NCBI GenBank assembly: GCA_017933995.1
Contig: JAGBKI010000020.1
Coordinates: 109,681-173,680, forward strand
Direction: 5' to 3'
From: Bacteroidaceae bacterium
Lineage (GTDB): Bacteria; Bacteroidota; Bacteroidia; Bacteroidales; Bacteroidaceae
Length of the DNA: 64,000 bases
The position numbers and the translations under genes were made by a program. The notes under the pieces were generated by a model that worked only from the letters and a program-made list of their open reading frames with translations, made no database searches and was not told where the DNA came from. Of this stretch, positions 26,189 through 34,145 are shown in pieces (position 1 is the first letter of the stretch; each line of letters begins with the position of its first letter).

Positions 26189-26236
26189 AGTTGAGAAGTT
26201 AATTAGTTTATCAGTTAATCAGTCTATCAGTTGATG
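26189..26236. repeat. Six-copy 8-bp microsatellite filling the fumarase leader
   Basis: Reading the plus strand, the units are AGTTGAGA, AGTTAATT, AGTTTATC, AGTTAATC, AGTCTATC and AGTTGATG, end to end. They occupy nearly the whole stretch between the -7 element (26240-26247) and the start codon (26185). Confidence 0.85.
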
Positions 26237-26239
26237 CCA

Positions 26240-26247
26240 CAAAAGTA
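26240..26247 (-). promoter_or_regulatory. -7 element (TACTTTTG) for fumarase
   Basis: TACTTTTG on the minus strand, about 55 bp before the start codon; it fits the Bacteroidota consensus. Confidence 0.55.
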
Positions 26248-26364
26248 CGGCAATGCGGGCAGGCGGGCAAGAGAAACGGATGTTTTTGAGGGTTGAAGTG
26301 CCTTGCAGAGTTCCCATTGGAGTACAGAAAGCAGGGCTATTCTGCGCTTTCAGGCTGTTTTTTG

Positions 26365-26372
26365 TACTTTTG
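26365..26372 (+). promoter_or_regulatory. -7 element (TACTTTTG) for gltX-waaA
   Basis: TACTTTTGC, 31 bp upstream of gltX; no clear -33 element. Confidence 0.5.
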
Positions 26373-26402
26373 CACCGCAAAACCCCTAAACCACCGCTAC
26401 TT

Positions 26403-27920
26403 ATGGCAACCACCCCCGTCCGCGTGCGCTTTGCGCCCAGCCCCACCGGCCCGCTCCACATCGGCGGCGTGCGCACCGCGCTCTATAACTACCTCTTCGC
26501 CCGCCAACACGGCGGCCAGTTCATCTTCCGCATCGAGGACACCGACTCCACGCGCTTCGTGCCGGGGGCTGAGGAATACATCCTCGAAGCCTTCCGCTGG
26601 CTGGGCCTCTCATTCGACGAGGGCGTCACGTTCGGCGGCGACAAAGGCCCCTACCGCCAGAGCGAGCGCAGGCATATATATAAGGTATACGTCCAGCAGC
26701 TGCTCGACAGCGGCAAGGCGTACCTGGCCTTCGACACGCCCGAGGAACTCGCCGCCGCGCGCGAGGCCACGCCCAACTTCCAGTACGACGCCCGCACGCG
26801 CGGCCGGATGCGCAACTCGCTGACGCTGCCCGCCGAAGAGGTGGAGCGGCTGGTCGAGGCGGGCGAGAAATACGTGGTGCGTTTCCGCATCGAGCCGGGC
26901 GAGGACGTCGTGGTGCACGACCTCATCCGTGGCGACGTGCGCATCAACAGCAGCGTGCTCGACGACAAGGTGCTCTACAAGGCCGCCGACGAACTGCCCA
27001 CCTACCACCTGGCCAACATCGTCGACGACCACCTGATGGAGGTGACGCACGTCATCCGTGGCGAGGAGTGGCTGCCCAGCGCGCCCTTGCACGTGCTGCT
27101 CTACCGCGCCTTCGGCTGGGAGGACACGATGCCGCAGTTCGCCCACCTGCCGCTGCTGCTCAAGCCTGACGGCAAAGGCAAACTCTCCAAGCGCGACGGC
27201 GACCGCCTGGGCTTCCCCGTGTTCCCCTTGGAGTGGAAAGACCCCGTGACGGGCGACGTCTCGCGCGGCTACCGCGAGGACGGCTACCTGCCCGAGGCCG
27301 TCATCAACTTCCTCGCCCTGCTGGGCTGGAACCCCGGCACGGAGCAGGAAATCCTGTCGTTACAGGAACTTGTCGAGCAGTTCGACCTGGCCAAGTGCAG
27401 CAAGGCCGGCGCCAAGTTCGACTACGTGAAAGGCACGTGGTTCAACCACGAGTACATCCTCTCAAAGAGCGACGCCGAACTGACGCCCGCCTTCCTCGAC
27501 ATCCTGCGCGCCGAGGGCATCGACGCCACCGAGGAGCGCGCCCGCGCCGTGGTGGGCTTGATGAAGAGCCGCGTCAATTTCGTCAAGGAGTTGTGGCCGC
27601 TGTGCCGCTTCTTCTTCGTCGCCCCGACGGACTACGACGAGAAGACGCGCAAGAAACGCTGGAAGGAGCAGTCGCCCGCCCAGATGCGCGAACTCGTCGG
27701 CGTGCTGGCCGCCCTCGACGACTTCAGCATCGAGGCGCAGGAGGCCGCCGTGCACGCCTGGATTGAGCGCCAGGGCTACAAGATGGGCGACGTGATGAAC
27801 GCCTGGCGCCTCACGCTGGTGGGCGAGGGCAAAGGCCCCGGCATGTTCGACATCAGCGCCTTCCTGGGCAAGCAGGAGACGCTCGCCAGGATGGAGCGGG
27901 CGCTGGAGGCATTGCAATAA
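26403..27920 (+). CDS. gltX: Glutamyl-tRNA synthetase
   Basis: A 505-aa class I synthetase charging tRNA-Glu. [20 protein letters not shown] (HIGH motif, about residues 9-28) and [12 protein letters not shown] (KMSKS equivalent, near 260) are intact. The start at 26403 ([10 protein letters not shown]) fits the family; the upstream 50 codons of the same frame cross the promoter. waaA follows after 23 bp. Confidence 0.96.
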   Translation: MATTPVRVRFAPSPTGPLHIGGVRTALYNYLFARQHGGQFIFRIEDTDSTRFVPGAEEYILEAFRWLGLSFDEGVTFGGDKGPYRQSERRHIYKVYVQQLLDSGKAYLAFDTPEELAAAREATPNFQYDARTRGRMRNSLTLPAEEVERLVEAGEKYVVRFRIEPGEDVVVHDLIRGDVRINSSVLDDKVLYKAADELPTYHLANIVDDHLMEVTHVIRGEEWLPSAPLHVLLYRAFGWEDTMPQFAHLPLLLKPDGKGKLSKRDGDRLGFPVFPLEWKDPVTGDVSRGYREDGYLPEAVINFLALLGWNPGTEQEILSLQELVEQFDLAKCSKAGAKFDYVKGTWFNHEYILSKSDAELTPAFLDILRAEGIDATEERARAVVGLMKSRVNFVKELWPLCRFFFVAPTDYDEKTRKKRWKEQSPAQMRELVGVLAALDDFSIEAQEAAVHAWIERQGYKMGDVMNAWRLTLVGEGKGPGMFDISAFLGKQETLARMERALEALQ

Positions 27921-27943
27921 AGCATAACTGACAAGTCGTTCCG

Positions 27944-29182
27944 ATGTACTCCCTCGCCATCTACCTCTACATGTTCGCCGCCAACGTGGCCGCGCTCTTC
28001 GGCAACCGCAAGGCGCGGCTGATGATGCGCGGACACCGCGAGACGTGGCGGACGCTGCGCGACAAGATACGCCCCGAAGACCGCCCCGTGTGGTTCCACG
28101 CCGCCTCGCTCGGCGAGTTCGAGCAGGGGCGCGTGCTGATGGAACGCCTGCGGCGCGAGCGGCCCGACGAGAAGATACTTCTGACGTTCTTCTCACCCTC
28201 CGGCTACGAGGTGCGAAAGGACTACGAGGGGGCCGACATCGTGTGCTACCTGCCCTTCGACACGATGCTCAACGCGCGCAAGTTCCTGCACCTGGCCCAC
28301 CCCCGCATGGCCGTGTTCATCAAGTACGAGTTCTGGGCCGACTACCTCTACCAATGCCACCGCCACGGCGTACCCGTCTACAGCGTGAGCAGCATCTTCC
28401 GCCACGGTCAGATATTCTTCCGCCGATGGAACTGCGGCTACAGCGTGGTGCTCAAGTGGGTGACGCACTTCTTCGTGCAGAACGAGGAGTCGCGCCGCCT
28501 GCTGGCCGCCAAGGGACTGACAAACGTCACCGTCACGGGCGACACGCGCCTCGACCGCGTGGTGCAGATCAAGGAGGCTGCGCGCCCCCTGCCGCTCATC
28601 GAAAAGTTCACCGCCGACGGCGCACCCGTCTTCATCGCGGGCAGCAGCTGGCCGCCCGACGAGGACGTCTACATCCCCTATTTCGCCAACAAGCCCGCCT
28701 GGCGGCTCATCGTCGCCACCCACGAGGTGAATCCCGAGCGCACCGCCGCCCTGCGCGCCCGCCTCGAAGCCGCCGGGCGCCGCGTGGCCCTCTACTCCGA
28801 ATTGCAGGCCGACGCCGCAGCCGCCGAGGGGGCCGACACCCTGCTTATCGACTGCTTCGGCCTCCTGAGCAGCATCTACCGCTACGCCACCGTGGCCTAC
28901 ATCGGCGGCGGTTTCGGCGTCAGCATCCACAACGTGCCCGAGGCCGCCGTCTACGGCGTACCCGTCATCTTCGGCCCCGTGAACCAAAAGTTCCAGGAGG
29001 CGCAGGTGCTCAAAGCCTGCGGCGGGGCGTTCGAGATTGACGGAGCAGACGCCTTCGCCGCCCTGATGGACCGCTTCGAGGCCGACCCCGCCGCCCGCGA
29101 GCAGGCCGGGCGCGCCGCCGGCGACTACATCGCCCGCTCCTCGGGTGCCGCCTGTCGCATCTATCAGGCCATCTTCGCCTGA
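27944..29182 (+). CDS. waaA: 3-deoxy-D-manno-octulosonic acid (Kdo) transferase
   Basis: A 412-aa membrane-anchored GT-B glycosyltransferase (GT30) that adds Kdo to lipid A. An N-terminal hydrophobic anchor (YSLAIYLYMFAANVAALF) precedes VWFHAASLGEFEQGR with the catalytic Glu and FIKYEFWADYL. The C-terminal CMP-Kdo half carries FGLLSSIYRYATVAYIGGGF and HNVPEAAVYGVPVIFGP. It is probably cotranscribed with gltX; a terminator follows. Confidence 0.94.
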   Translation: MYSLAIYLYMFAANVAALFGNRKARLMMRGHRETWRTLRDKIRPEDRPVWFHAASLGEFEQGRVLMERLRRERPDEKILLTFFSPSGYEVRKDYEGADIVCYLPFDTMLNARKFLHLAHPRMAVFIKYEFWADYLYQCHRHGVPVYSVSSIFRHGQIFFRRWNCGYSVVLKWVTHFFVQNEESRRLLAAKGLTNVTVTGDTRLDRVVQIKEAARPLPLIEKFTADGAPVFIAGSSWPPDEDVYIPYFANKPAWRLIVATHEVNPERTAALRARLEAAGRRVALYSELQADAAAAEGADTLLIDCFGLLSSIYRYATVAYIGGGFGVSIHNVPEAAVYGVPVIFGPVNQKFQEAQVLKACGGAFEIDGADAFAALMDRFEADPAAREQAGRAAGDYIARSSGAACRIYQAIFA

Positions 29183-29208
29183 ACCTCCACAACCCTTCCC
29201 TTAACACA

Positions 29209-29246
29209 CGGGGCGCACACCACATCGGCGTGCGCCCCGCGCTTTT
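29209..29246 (+). terminator. Terminator after waaA
   Basis: CGGGGCGCAC pairs with GTGCGCCCCG, and CTTTTA follows. Confidence 0.75.
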
Positions 29247-29310
29247 ACCCCGTCCGCAGTACGGAACGGGGAAAAAGTCCGAACGCAGCCGAACAGGTGT
29301 GGAAACAGAA

Positions 29311-29505
29311 TTAACCCAAATCGGTCATTAGGCCGACGGGTATGTTTTTATGTTTGTCTTTTTGCAGGATAATGGCTTTTCTTTTGGTGTCTTTTGACTG
29401 CTGTCCGCTCGGCATAGCCCGCGCTATGCCTTCGCTGCCATCAGCCAAAAGCCCCCAAAATAAAAACCATTCTCCTACAAACCCTAATGACAGATTTGGG
29501 ATTAA
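29311..29505. mobile_element. MITE-like element, copy 1 (terminal inverted repeats, no ORF)
   Basis: About 195 bp. The ends are TTAACCCAAATCGGTCATTA and, inverted, CTAATGACAGATTTGGGATTAA (shown by position 29484-29505). Internal arms (CTTTTGACTG with CATCAGCCAAAAG) and a central GGCATAGC hairpin make the whole unit a long imperfect palindrome. It is about 85-90% identical by eye to 33824-34017. Its last bases supply the stop codon of the neighbouring minus-strand gene. No transposase is encoded. Confidence 0.75.
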
Positions 29506-30698
29506 GGGATGTGGCGAGCGGCGTTTATCAGCAGCTTTTCGCCCGTGGCCGAAACGGTGGCGAACAAGAAACGGTCGCCGCCCTCGCCGAGACGCCACCG
29601 TTTGCGCAGCTCCGCCACGGTGGCGGGAAAGCCGCGCACGGCCAAGTTGGCCGACGTGCCGCTGAGGCGCGCCGTGTCGCGGCGACCACAGCCCGTGACG
29701 GTTGCCACACGGAATGTGCGCCCGGGAAAATTCTCCACCAGCGTGTCGGAGGTGTACAGGTGGGCGAGCGGTGCCAGTTTCTCCACGCCATAACGCGCCG
29801 CGACAAGGTTCCATGGGCCAGCCTTTAGCAGCACAGGCGACGGGTCGTAGACGTAGCGGCCTACGCCCGTGGCATATCTGGGTGTGGCGGCTCGTTCCTC
29901 CTGACGGGTGAAAGCGAAGGAGAAGCGCGTGTCACAGCAGGTAATGGCCACCTCGTCGCACGCCAGGGAAAGCCCCGTGCGGAAGTCGGCCACGCAGACC
30001 AGTTCCTTGCACTCCCCGCCACTGCCCACCACGTGAACCTCGCCAACGCCAGGCAACTGGCGCAGCAATTCGGTGATGTCGAGCATCGGCGAGAGTTTCA
30101 GCATCACGCAGCGCGCCCGCTCCTGCAATGACCCCCAGAGTCCCGCCACGTCGGGCGAGCAGTCGCCAAGCGCGGCGACCTTGCGCCCAGCGACATCTCG
30201 CCGTGCGGGGTCGAGCACCACGAGGTCAAGCCGTCCCTCCCCCGTCAGCGATTGCAGATACTCCCCAGCCTCGGCCTGCACAATCTCAGCCTTCTCCAAG
30301 CCGAGCAACGGAAAATTGTGACGGGCCAACGCACACAGCGCGGCGTCACGCTCCACATAGACGGCCTGGCGAAAGTGGCGGGCGATGAACGAGAAGTCCA
30401 CGCCAAGCCCGCCCGTCAAGTCGGCAAACACTCCCCCACCCCCTGGGAAGAGCCGCTGCACGATGGCGTATTTATATATGGCTGCCTCCTCGCCACTGCA
30501 TTGCTCGAGGGCGAGGCGCGGCGGATAGTGCAACTCATCAACAGCTACCCACGACGGCACCTTGTGGCGCAGCCGCTGCCAGGCTTCCACCTGTCGCAAG
30601 ATGAATGGCGCGTCGTCCCGACCGCCCAGCCGCAACGCAAGTTGGCCGACGTCGTCGCGCAGGTGCTCACGGATAAAGGCCGCCGTGTCTGCGTTCAT
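29502..30698 (-). CDS. THUMP-like domain class I SAM-dependent methyltransferase
   Basis: A 398-aa protein of the Bacteroidota family typified by PG_1098: an N-terminal helical part, a Rossmann methyltransferase core (FADLTGGLGVDFSFIA, motif I, about residues 90-105; VVLDPARRD, motif IV, about 158-166), a ferredoxin-like domain and a C-terminal THUMP-like domain (about 320-390). An RNA, perhaps tRNA or rRNA, is the likely substrate but is not established. Its start overlaps the NUDIX stop by 4 nt. The TAA stop lies in the terminal repeat of the MITE-like element, so the C-terminus (AARHIP) may have been changed by that insertion. Confidence 0.85.
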   Translation of the reverse strand: MNADTAAFIREHLRDDVGQLALRLGGRDDAPFILRQVEAWQRLRHKVPSWVAVDELHYPPRLALEQCSGEEAAIYKYAIVQRLFPGGGGVFADLTGGLGVDFSFIARHFRQAVYVERDAALCALARHNFPLLGLEKAEIVQAEAGEYLQSLTGEGRLDLVVLDPARRDVAGRKVAALGDCSPDVAGLWGSLQERARCVMLKLSPMLDITELLRQLPGVGEVHVVGSGGECKELVCVADFRTGLSLACDEVAITCCDTRFSFAFTRQEERAATPRYATGVGRYVYDPSPVLLKAGPWNLVAARYGVEKLAPLAHLYTSDTLVENFPGRTFRVATVTGCGRRDTARLSGTSANLAVRGFPATVAELRKRWRLGEGGDRFLFATVSATGEKLLINAARHIP

Positions 30699-31210
30699 AA
30701 GTAGTCGGAAAAGAAGCGCGCCACAGCAGCGCGAACAGAAGCGAGGCCGAAGTCAGCGGGGCGTATATCCCCAGCGGCCATCCAGCGCAGCGCGGCCACG
30801 TCGTCGTGCGCGGCGAGGCGGCCGTCGTCGATGCGACACAAGAAAAAGGCATCGGTCGTGTGCACGTCGAAGCCGCTGTACGTATAGACGTTGGGCAGCG
30901 AAAAGAGGTAGCGCGTCGCGGTCACGGTGGCACCAGTCTCTTCCCGCACCTCGCGGCGCACGGCCTCCTCGAGCGACTCGCCTGGGTCAGTGAAGCCGCC
31001 GGGCAGATCGAGCGTGCCACGGGCGGGTTCCAAAGCCCGGCGCGCCACAAGCAGCCGCCCGTCGTCGTCCATGATGAAGGCGGCCACCGCCGACGAGGCG
31101 TTGTGGTAGTACGTGAACCCGCACGCCGCACAACGCTTGCTGCGCGCATCGTGTTCGAGGAAAGCGCCGCCACACTTGGGGCAACAAGCAAAAAGCTGTA
31201 GGGGGTGCAT
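30695..31210 (-). CDS. NUDIX hydrolase with N-terminal zinc ribbon
   Basis: A 171-aa protein. Residues 9-31 form a zinc ribbon (CPKCGG, then CAACGFTYYHN), as in NudC-type NADH pyrophosphatases. The NUDIX box follows as GGFTDPGESLEEAVRREVRE plus ETG (about 71-93), with the metal-binding REVREE core intact. It lacks the NudC SQPWPFPxS motif, so the substrate may be an ADP-sugar or other nucleoside diphosphate. It overlaps the downstream methyltransferase by 4 nt. Confidence 0.9.
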   Translation of the reverse strand: MHPLQLFACCPKCGGAFLEHDARSKRCAACGFTYYHNASSAVAAFIMDDDGRLLVARRALEPARGTLDLPGGFTDPGESLEEAVRREVREETGATVTATRYLFSLPNVYTYSGFDVHTTDAFFLCRIDDGRLAAHDDVAALRWMAAGDIRPADFGLASVRAAVARFFSDYL

Positions 31211-31244
31211 CTTTCGGGACAAGGTGGTTGGTGGTTCTTTACAG

Positions 31245-31784
31245 TCACTCCACGCGCTGAAAGGCGACGGTTTCGTTGGAGAGGGTGGCGGTGAACTGGC
31301 GGCCCTGGAGGGTGACGCCGGCAAGGGCGGAGCCGCTGTTGCGCTTGTAATAGCCGCGCAGCACGTTGCGCATCGTGGCGATATAGTTGCGCAGATTGGT
31401 GCGCTGCTTGCGCTCGAAGGCGGCACGGAGTTCGGGCTGCAACGCGGCAGCGCGGTCGGGGAATGACACGCCCTCGTAGGTGACGCGCAGCGTGGAAGGC
31501 TTGTAGCGCAGCAGCACGTCCTGCCCGCTCACCACCCACTGCCCGGCCACCTCGCTATGGAACCGCAGCACGACGGTCTCGTCGTCGGCCCAGCGTAGCC
31601 GCTCTTCGTAGTCGACGGTTTCGGTGTAGCGGTGGCCGTCGGCAAAGGTGCGCACGCTGGCTTGCGTCTCGACGGTGCCGGTGGTCTCGTCGGTGGTGGT
31701 GACGGTGCGCCGCCATGAGCCGATGAGGCCGTCCGAAAGGCCGGGCGGCAGGAACAGCAGCAGGCAGGCCAGTAGCAGTCTCAT
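31245..31784 (-). CDS. Exported protein of unknown function
   Basis: A 179-aa protein with a short signal peptide (MRLLLACLLLFLPPGLSDG). The rest has a lipocalin-like feel at the start (GLIGSWRRTV) and alternating polar/hydrophobic strands (RYTETVDYEERLRW, VVLRFHSEVAGQWVVSG), so a beta-rich periplasmic fold is likely. I do not recognise the family. Its start overlaps the CYTH gene stop by 4 nt. Confidence 0.75.
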   Translation of the reverse strand: MRLLLACLLLFLPPGLSDGLIGSWRRTVTTTDETTGTVETQASVRTFADGHRYTETVDYEERLRWADDETVVLRFHSEVAGQWVVSGQDVLLRYKPSTLRVTYEGVSFPDRAAALQPELRAAFERKQRTNLRNYIATMRNVLRGYYKRNSGSALAGVTLQGRQFTATLSNETVAFQRVE

Positions 31785-32269
31785 GGGTTGCGCTCTTCGT
31801 CGGTCCAGTCCTTGTAGGGATGCGTGCGCAGGCAGGAATTGTAGTAGCGGCGCTGGCCGGTGACTTCCTTGCCGAGGAAGGGCGGGCGCTCGAAGGTGTC
31901 GTCCTCGCTGCGCAGTTCCACCTCGGCAAAGACGAGACCGGCGTTGTCGCCGAAGAACTCGTCGACCTCGACGGTGTGGTCGCCCACCGGCACGAGCCAG
32001 CGGCGTTTTTCGACCACACCGGGTTCACAGATGGCCAGCAACGAGAGGGCTTCGTCGCGCGTCACCTCTTTCTCGAACTCATAGCGCGCCAGTCCGCCGT
32101 TGCGTGCAGGACCTTTGATGGTGAGGTAGCTCTTTTCGTCGCGCAGACGGATGCGCACGGTGCGCCCGCTCTGGCTACAGATGTAGCCCTGCACGATGTA
32201 GGTGGACGAAACGGCGCGCTCCTTCCACCCGCCGCCGACAAGGAACTTGCGCTCTATCTCAAGTGCCAT
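31781..32269 (-). CDS. CYTH domain protein (triphosphate tunnel metalloenzyme)
   Basis: A 162-aa cytosolic protein. It has the ExExK signature (EIERKF, residues 4-9), and tunnel-lining charged strands YICSQSGRTVRIRLRD, YLTIKGPA, RYEFEKEV, VEVDEFFGD and FAEVELRSEDD. The family includes tripolyphosphatases, thiamine triphosphatases and class IV adenylate cyclases; the short bacterial form is most often an inorganic tripolyphosphatase. It lies in a five-gene minus-strand cluster. Confidence 0.9.
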   Translation of the reverse strand: MALEIERKFLVGGGWKERAVSSTYIVQGYICSQSGRTVRIRLRDEKSYLTIKGPARNGGLARYEFEKEVTRDEALSLLAICEPGVVEKRRWLVPVGDHTVEVDEFFGDNAGLVFAEVELRSEDDTFERPPFLGKEVTGQRRYYNSCLRTHPYKDWTDEERNP

Positions 32270-32287
32270 CGCTACAAGTCCTTACGG

Positions 32288-32425
32288 TTACGACATTGAG
32301 CCGATGGTGACGAGGATGAGGGCCAGTGCGACGAGTACGGCGGCGATGCCGATCATCACACGGCGTGCCTGGCGGCGCTCGCGCTCTTCGCGGGCGGCCT
32401 GCTTTTTGTTGTGTTTCTTGCTCAT
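32288..32425 (-). CDS. 45-aa single-pass membrane protein
   Basis: ATG at 32425 opens a 45-codon frame ending TAA at 32288, 18 nt before the CYTH gene. The first 22 residues are strongly basic (KKHNKKQAAREERERRQARR), followed by one transmembrane helix (VMIGIAAVLVALALILVTIG). It obeys the positive-inside rule and probably has its N-terminus in the cytosol. The function is unknown. It is probably the first gene of the cluster ending with the THUMP-like methyltransferase. Confidence 0.7.
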   Translation of the reverse strand: MSKKHNKKQAAREERERRQARRVMIGIAAVLVALALILVTIGSMS

Positions 32426-32454
32426 GGTATTATATTTTAGCGTTTTGCATTAGT

Positions 32455-32570
32455 GGTGCACGCTTCCAGCGTGCATTCGGTGGTGGGTCGTCTACCGCAG
32501 GTGCGCTCCATTTCATTCCGCGTACCTGCGGTTACAGAGGGGGTGACGCTTTCAGCGTCATATCGTCGGT
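32455..32570. repeat. Palindrome cluster between the 45-aa gene and prfB
   Basis: Consecutive palindromes: GTGCACGCTTCCAGCGTGCA, ACCGCAGGTGCG paired with CGTACCTGCGGT, and TGACGCTTTCAGCGTCA. No ORF or clear promoter was found in the 259-bp gap. Confidence 0.7.
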
Positions 32571-32684
32571 TCTTCACCTGAATGATAAGCGGACAACTAT
32601 TAGTAAGTAAAAGTGTTGTTACCAGCCGCGCGTATTCCTGCGACACGGCGACATCATCAATTTTTACTTATTACTTTTTATTTT

Positions 32685-33806
32685 TTAATTACCGCTTTCC
32701 TCTTCCCCGCCCTCCATCAGGTACGCCTTGATGAAGCCGTCGAGTTTGCCGTCCATCACACCGCCGACGTCGCTGGTCTGGTAGCCGGTGCGGTGGTCCT
32801 TGACGCGGCGGTCATCGAAGACGTAGGAGCGTATCTGGCTGCCCCACTCAATCTTCTTCTTACCGGCCTCTATCTTGGCCTGCGCGGCCTGGCGGCGTTT
32901 CAGTTCGCGGTCGTAGAGCTGCGAGCGGAGCAGGCGCATGGCGTTCTCGCGGTTCTCAAGCTGCTTGCGGCTCTCGGTATTTTCGATGAGGATTTCTTCC
33001 TCTTCGCCCGTGTCGGGGTCTTTGTACTGGTAGCGCAGGCGCACGCCGGTCTCCACCTTGTTCACGTTCTGTCCACCTGCGCCGCCGCTGCGGAACAAGT
33101 CCCACGAGATTTTCGACGGGTCGACGTGCACCTCGATGCTGTCGTCGACAAGCGGGGTGACGAAGACGCTGGCAAAACTGGTCATGCGCTTACCCTGGGC
33201 GTTGTAGGGCGAGACGCGCACCAGGCGGTGCACGCCGTTCTCGCTTTTGAGGTAGCCGTAGGCGTAGTCGCCCTCTATTTCCATCGTGACGGTCTTGATG
33301 CCCGCCTCGTCGCCGTCCTGTATGTTGGAGATGCTGACTTTGTAGTCGTGGGCCTCGGCGTAGCGCATGTACATACGCATCAGCATCTGCGCCCAGTCCT
33401 GGCTCTCGGTGCCGCCCGCGCCGCTGTTGATTTTCAGCACGGCATCCATGGCGTCCTCCTCCTCGCGGAGCATATTCTTGAGTTCGAGAGCTTCGATGGC
33501 CTCGACAGCGCGGGCATAGTCGGCATCGACCTCGGCCTCTTCGACGAGACCCTCCTTGCAGAAGTCGAAGGCCAGGGCGAGTTCGTCGACGAGGGTCTTC
33601 ACCTCCTTATAGCCCACGAGCCATTTCTCCAGCCCTTTGACGAGTTTCATCTGGCGCTCGGCGCGCTCGCGGTCTTCCCAGAAGTCGGGCGCCTGCGTGC
33701 GCAACTGCTCCTCCTCGAACTGTACTTGCTTGGCGGGTATGTCTAAGTAGCGGTGCAGGGCCTCGGTGCGCTCCTGCACCGCCTTGAGTTGTTCGGATGT
33801 AATCAT
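32685..33806 (-). CDS. prfB: Peptide chain release factor 2
   Basis: A 373-aa factor that reads UGA and UAA and releases the peptide. The catalytic loop is GGAGGQNVNK (GGQ) and the codon-recognition loop reads RVSPYNAQGKRMTSF (SPY in place of E. coli SPF). Where most prfB genes need a +1 frameshift (CTT TGA C after codon about 25), this gene reads TAC TTA GAC (HRYLDIP) in one unbroken frame. Autoregulation by frameshifting is therefore absent. A MITE-like element sits 17 bp upstream of the start. Confidence 0.96.
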   Translation of the reverse strand: MITSEQLKAVQERTEALHRYLDIPAKQVQFEEEQLRTQAPDFWEDRERAERQMKLVKGLEKWLVGYKEVKTLVDELALAFDFCKEGLVEEAEVDADYARAVEAIEALELKNMLREEEDAMDAVLKINSGAGGTESQDWAQMLMRMYMRYAEAHDYKVSISNIQDGDEAGIKTVTMEIEGDYAYGYLKSENGVHRLVRVSPYNAQGKRMTSFASVFVTPLVDDSIEVHVDPSKISWDLFRSGGAGGQNVNKVETGVRLRYQYKDPDTGEEEEILIENTESRKQLENRENAMRLLRSQLYDRELKRRQAAQAKIEAGKKKIEWGSQIRSYVFDDRRVKDHRTGYQTSDVGGVMDGKLDGFIKAYLMEGGEEESGN

Positions 33807-33823
33807 TCTTACTTAGTTAAAAA

Positions 33824-34017
33824 TTAAACCCAAATCGGTCATTAGACCGACGAGTATGTTTTTATGTTTGTCTTTTTGCAGGATAATGGCTTTTCTTTTG
33901 GTGTCTTTTGACTGATGCCCGCTCGGCATAGCCCGCTATGCCGTCGCGAACATCAGCCAAAAGCCCCTCAAAATAAAAACCATTCTCCTACAAACTCTAA
34001 TGACCGATTTGGGTTAA
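33824..34017. mobile_element. MITE-like element, copy 2
   Basis: Same 194-bp layout as 29311-29505, with better-preserved ends: TTAAACCCAAATCGGTCATT and the inverted AATGACCGATTTGGGTTAA. TTAA or TTA at both ends could be a target duplication. The remaining gap to the acyl-CoA synthetase (34018-34145) contains a small GCCGCAAATCTGCGGC hairpin only. Confidence 0.75.
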
Positions 34018-34145
34018 AAGATAATAGTTAAAAGTGGAGTAGCGTACTGAAACGACGGCTGCCAGACGTGTGCGTGATTTAATACGAGTGCGCCGCAAAT
34101 CTGCGGCAGAACCATTCTCAACTTTTACCTTTTACTTTTTAATTT

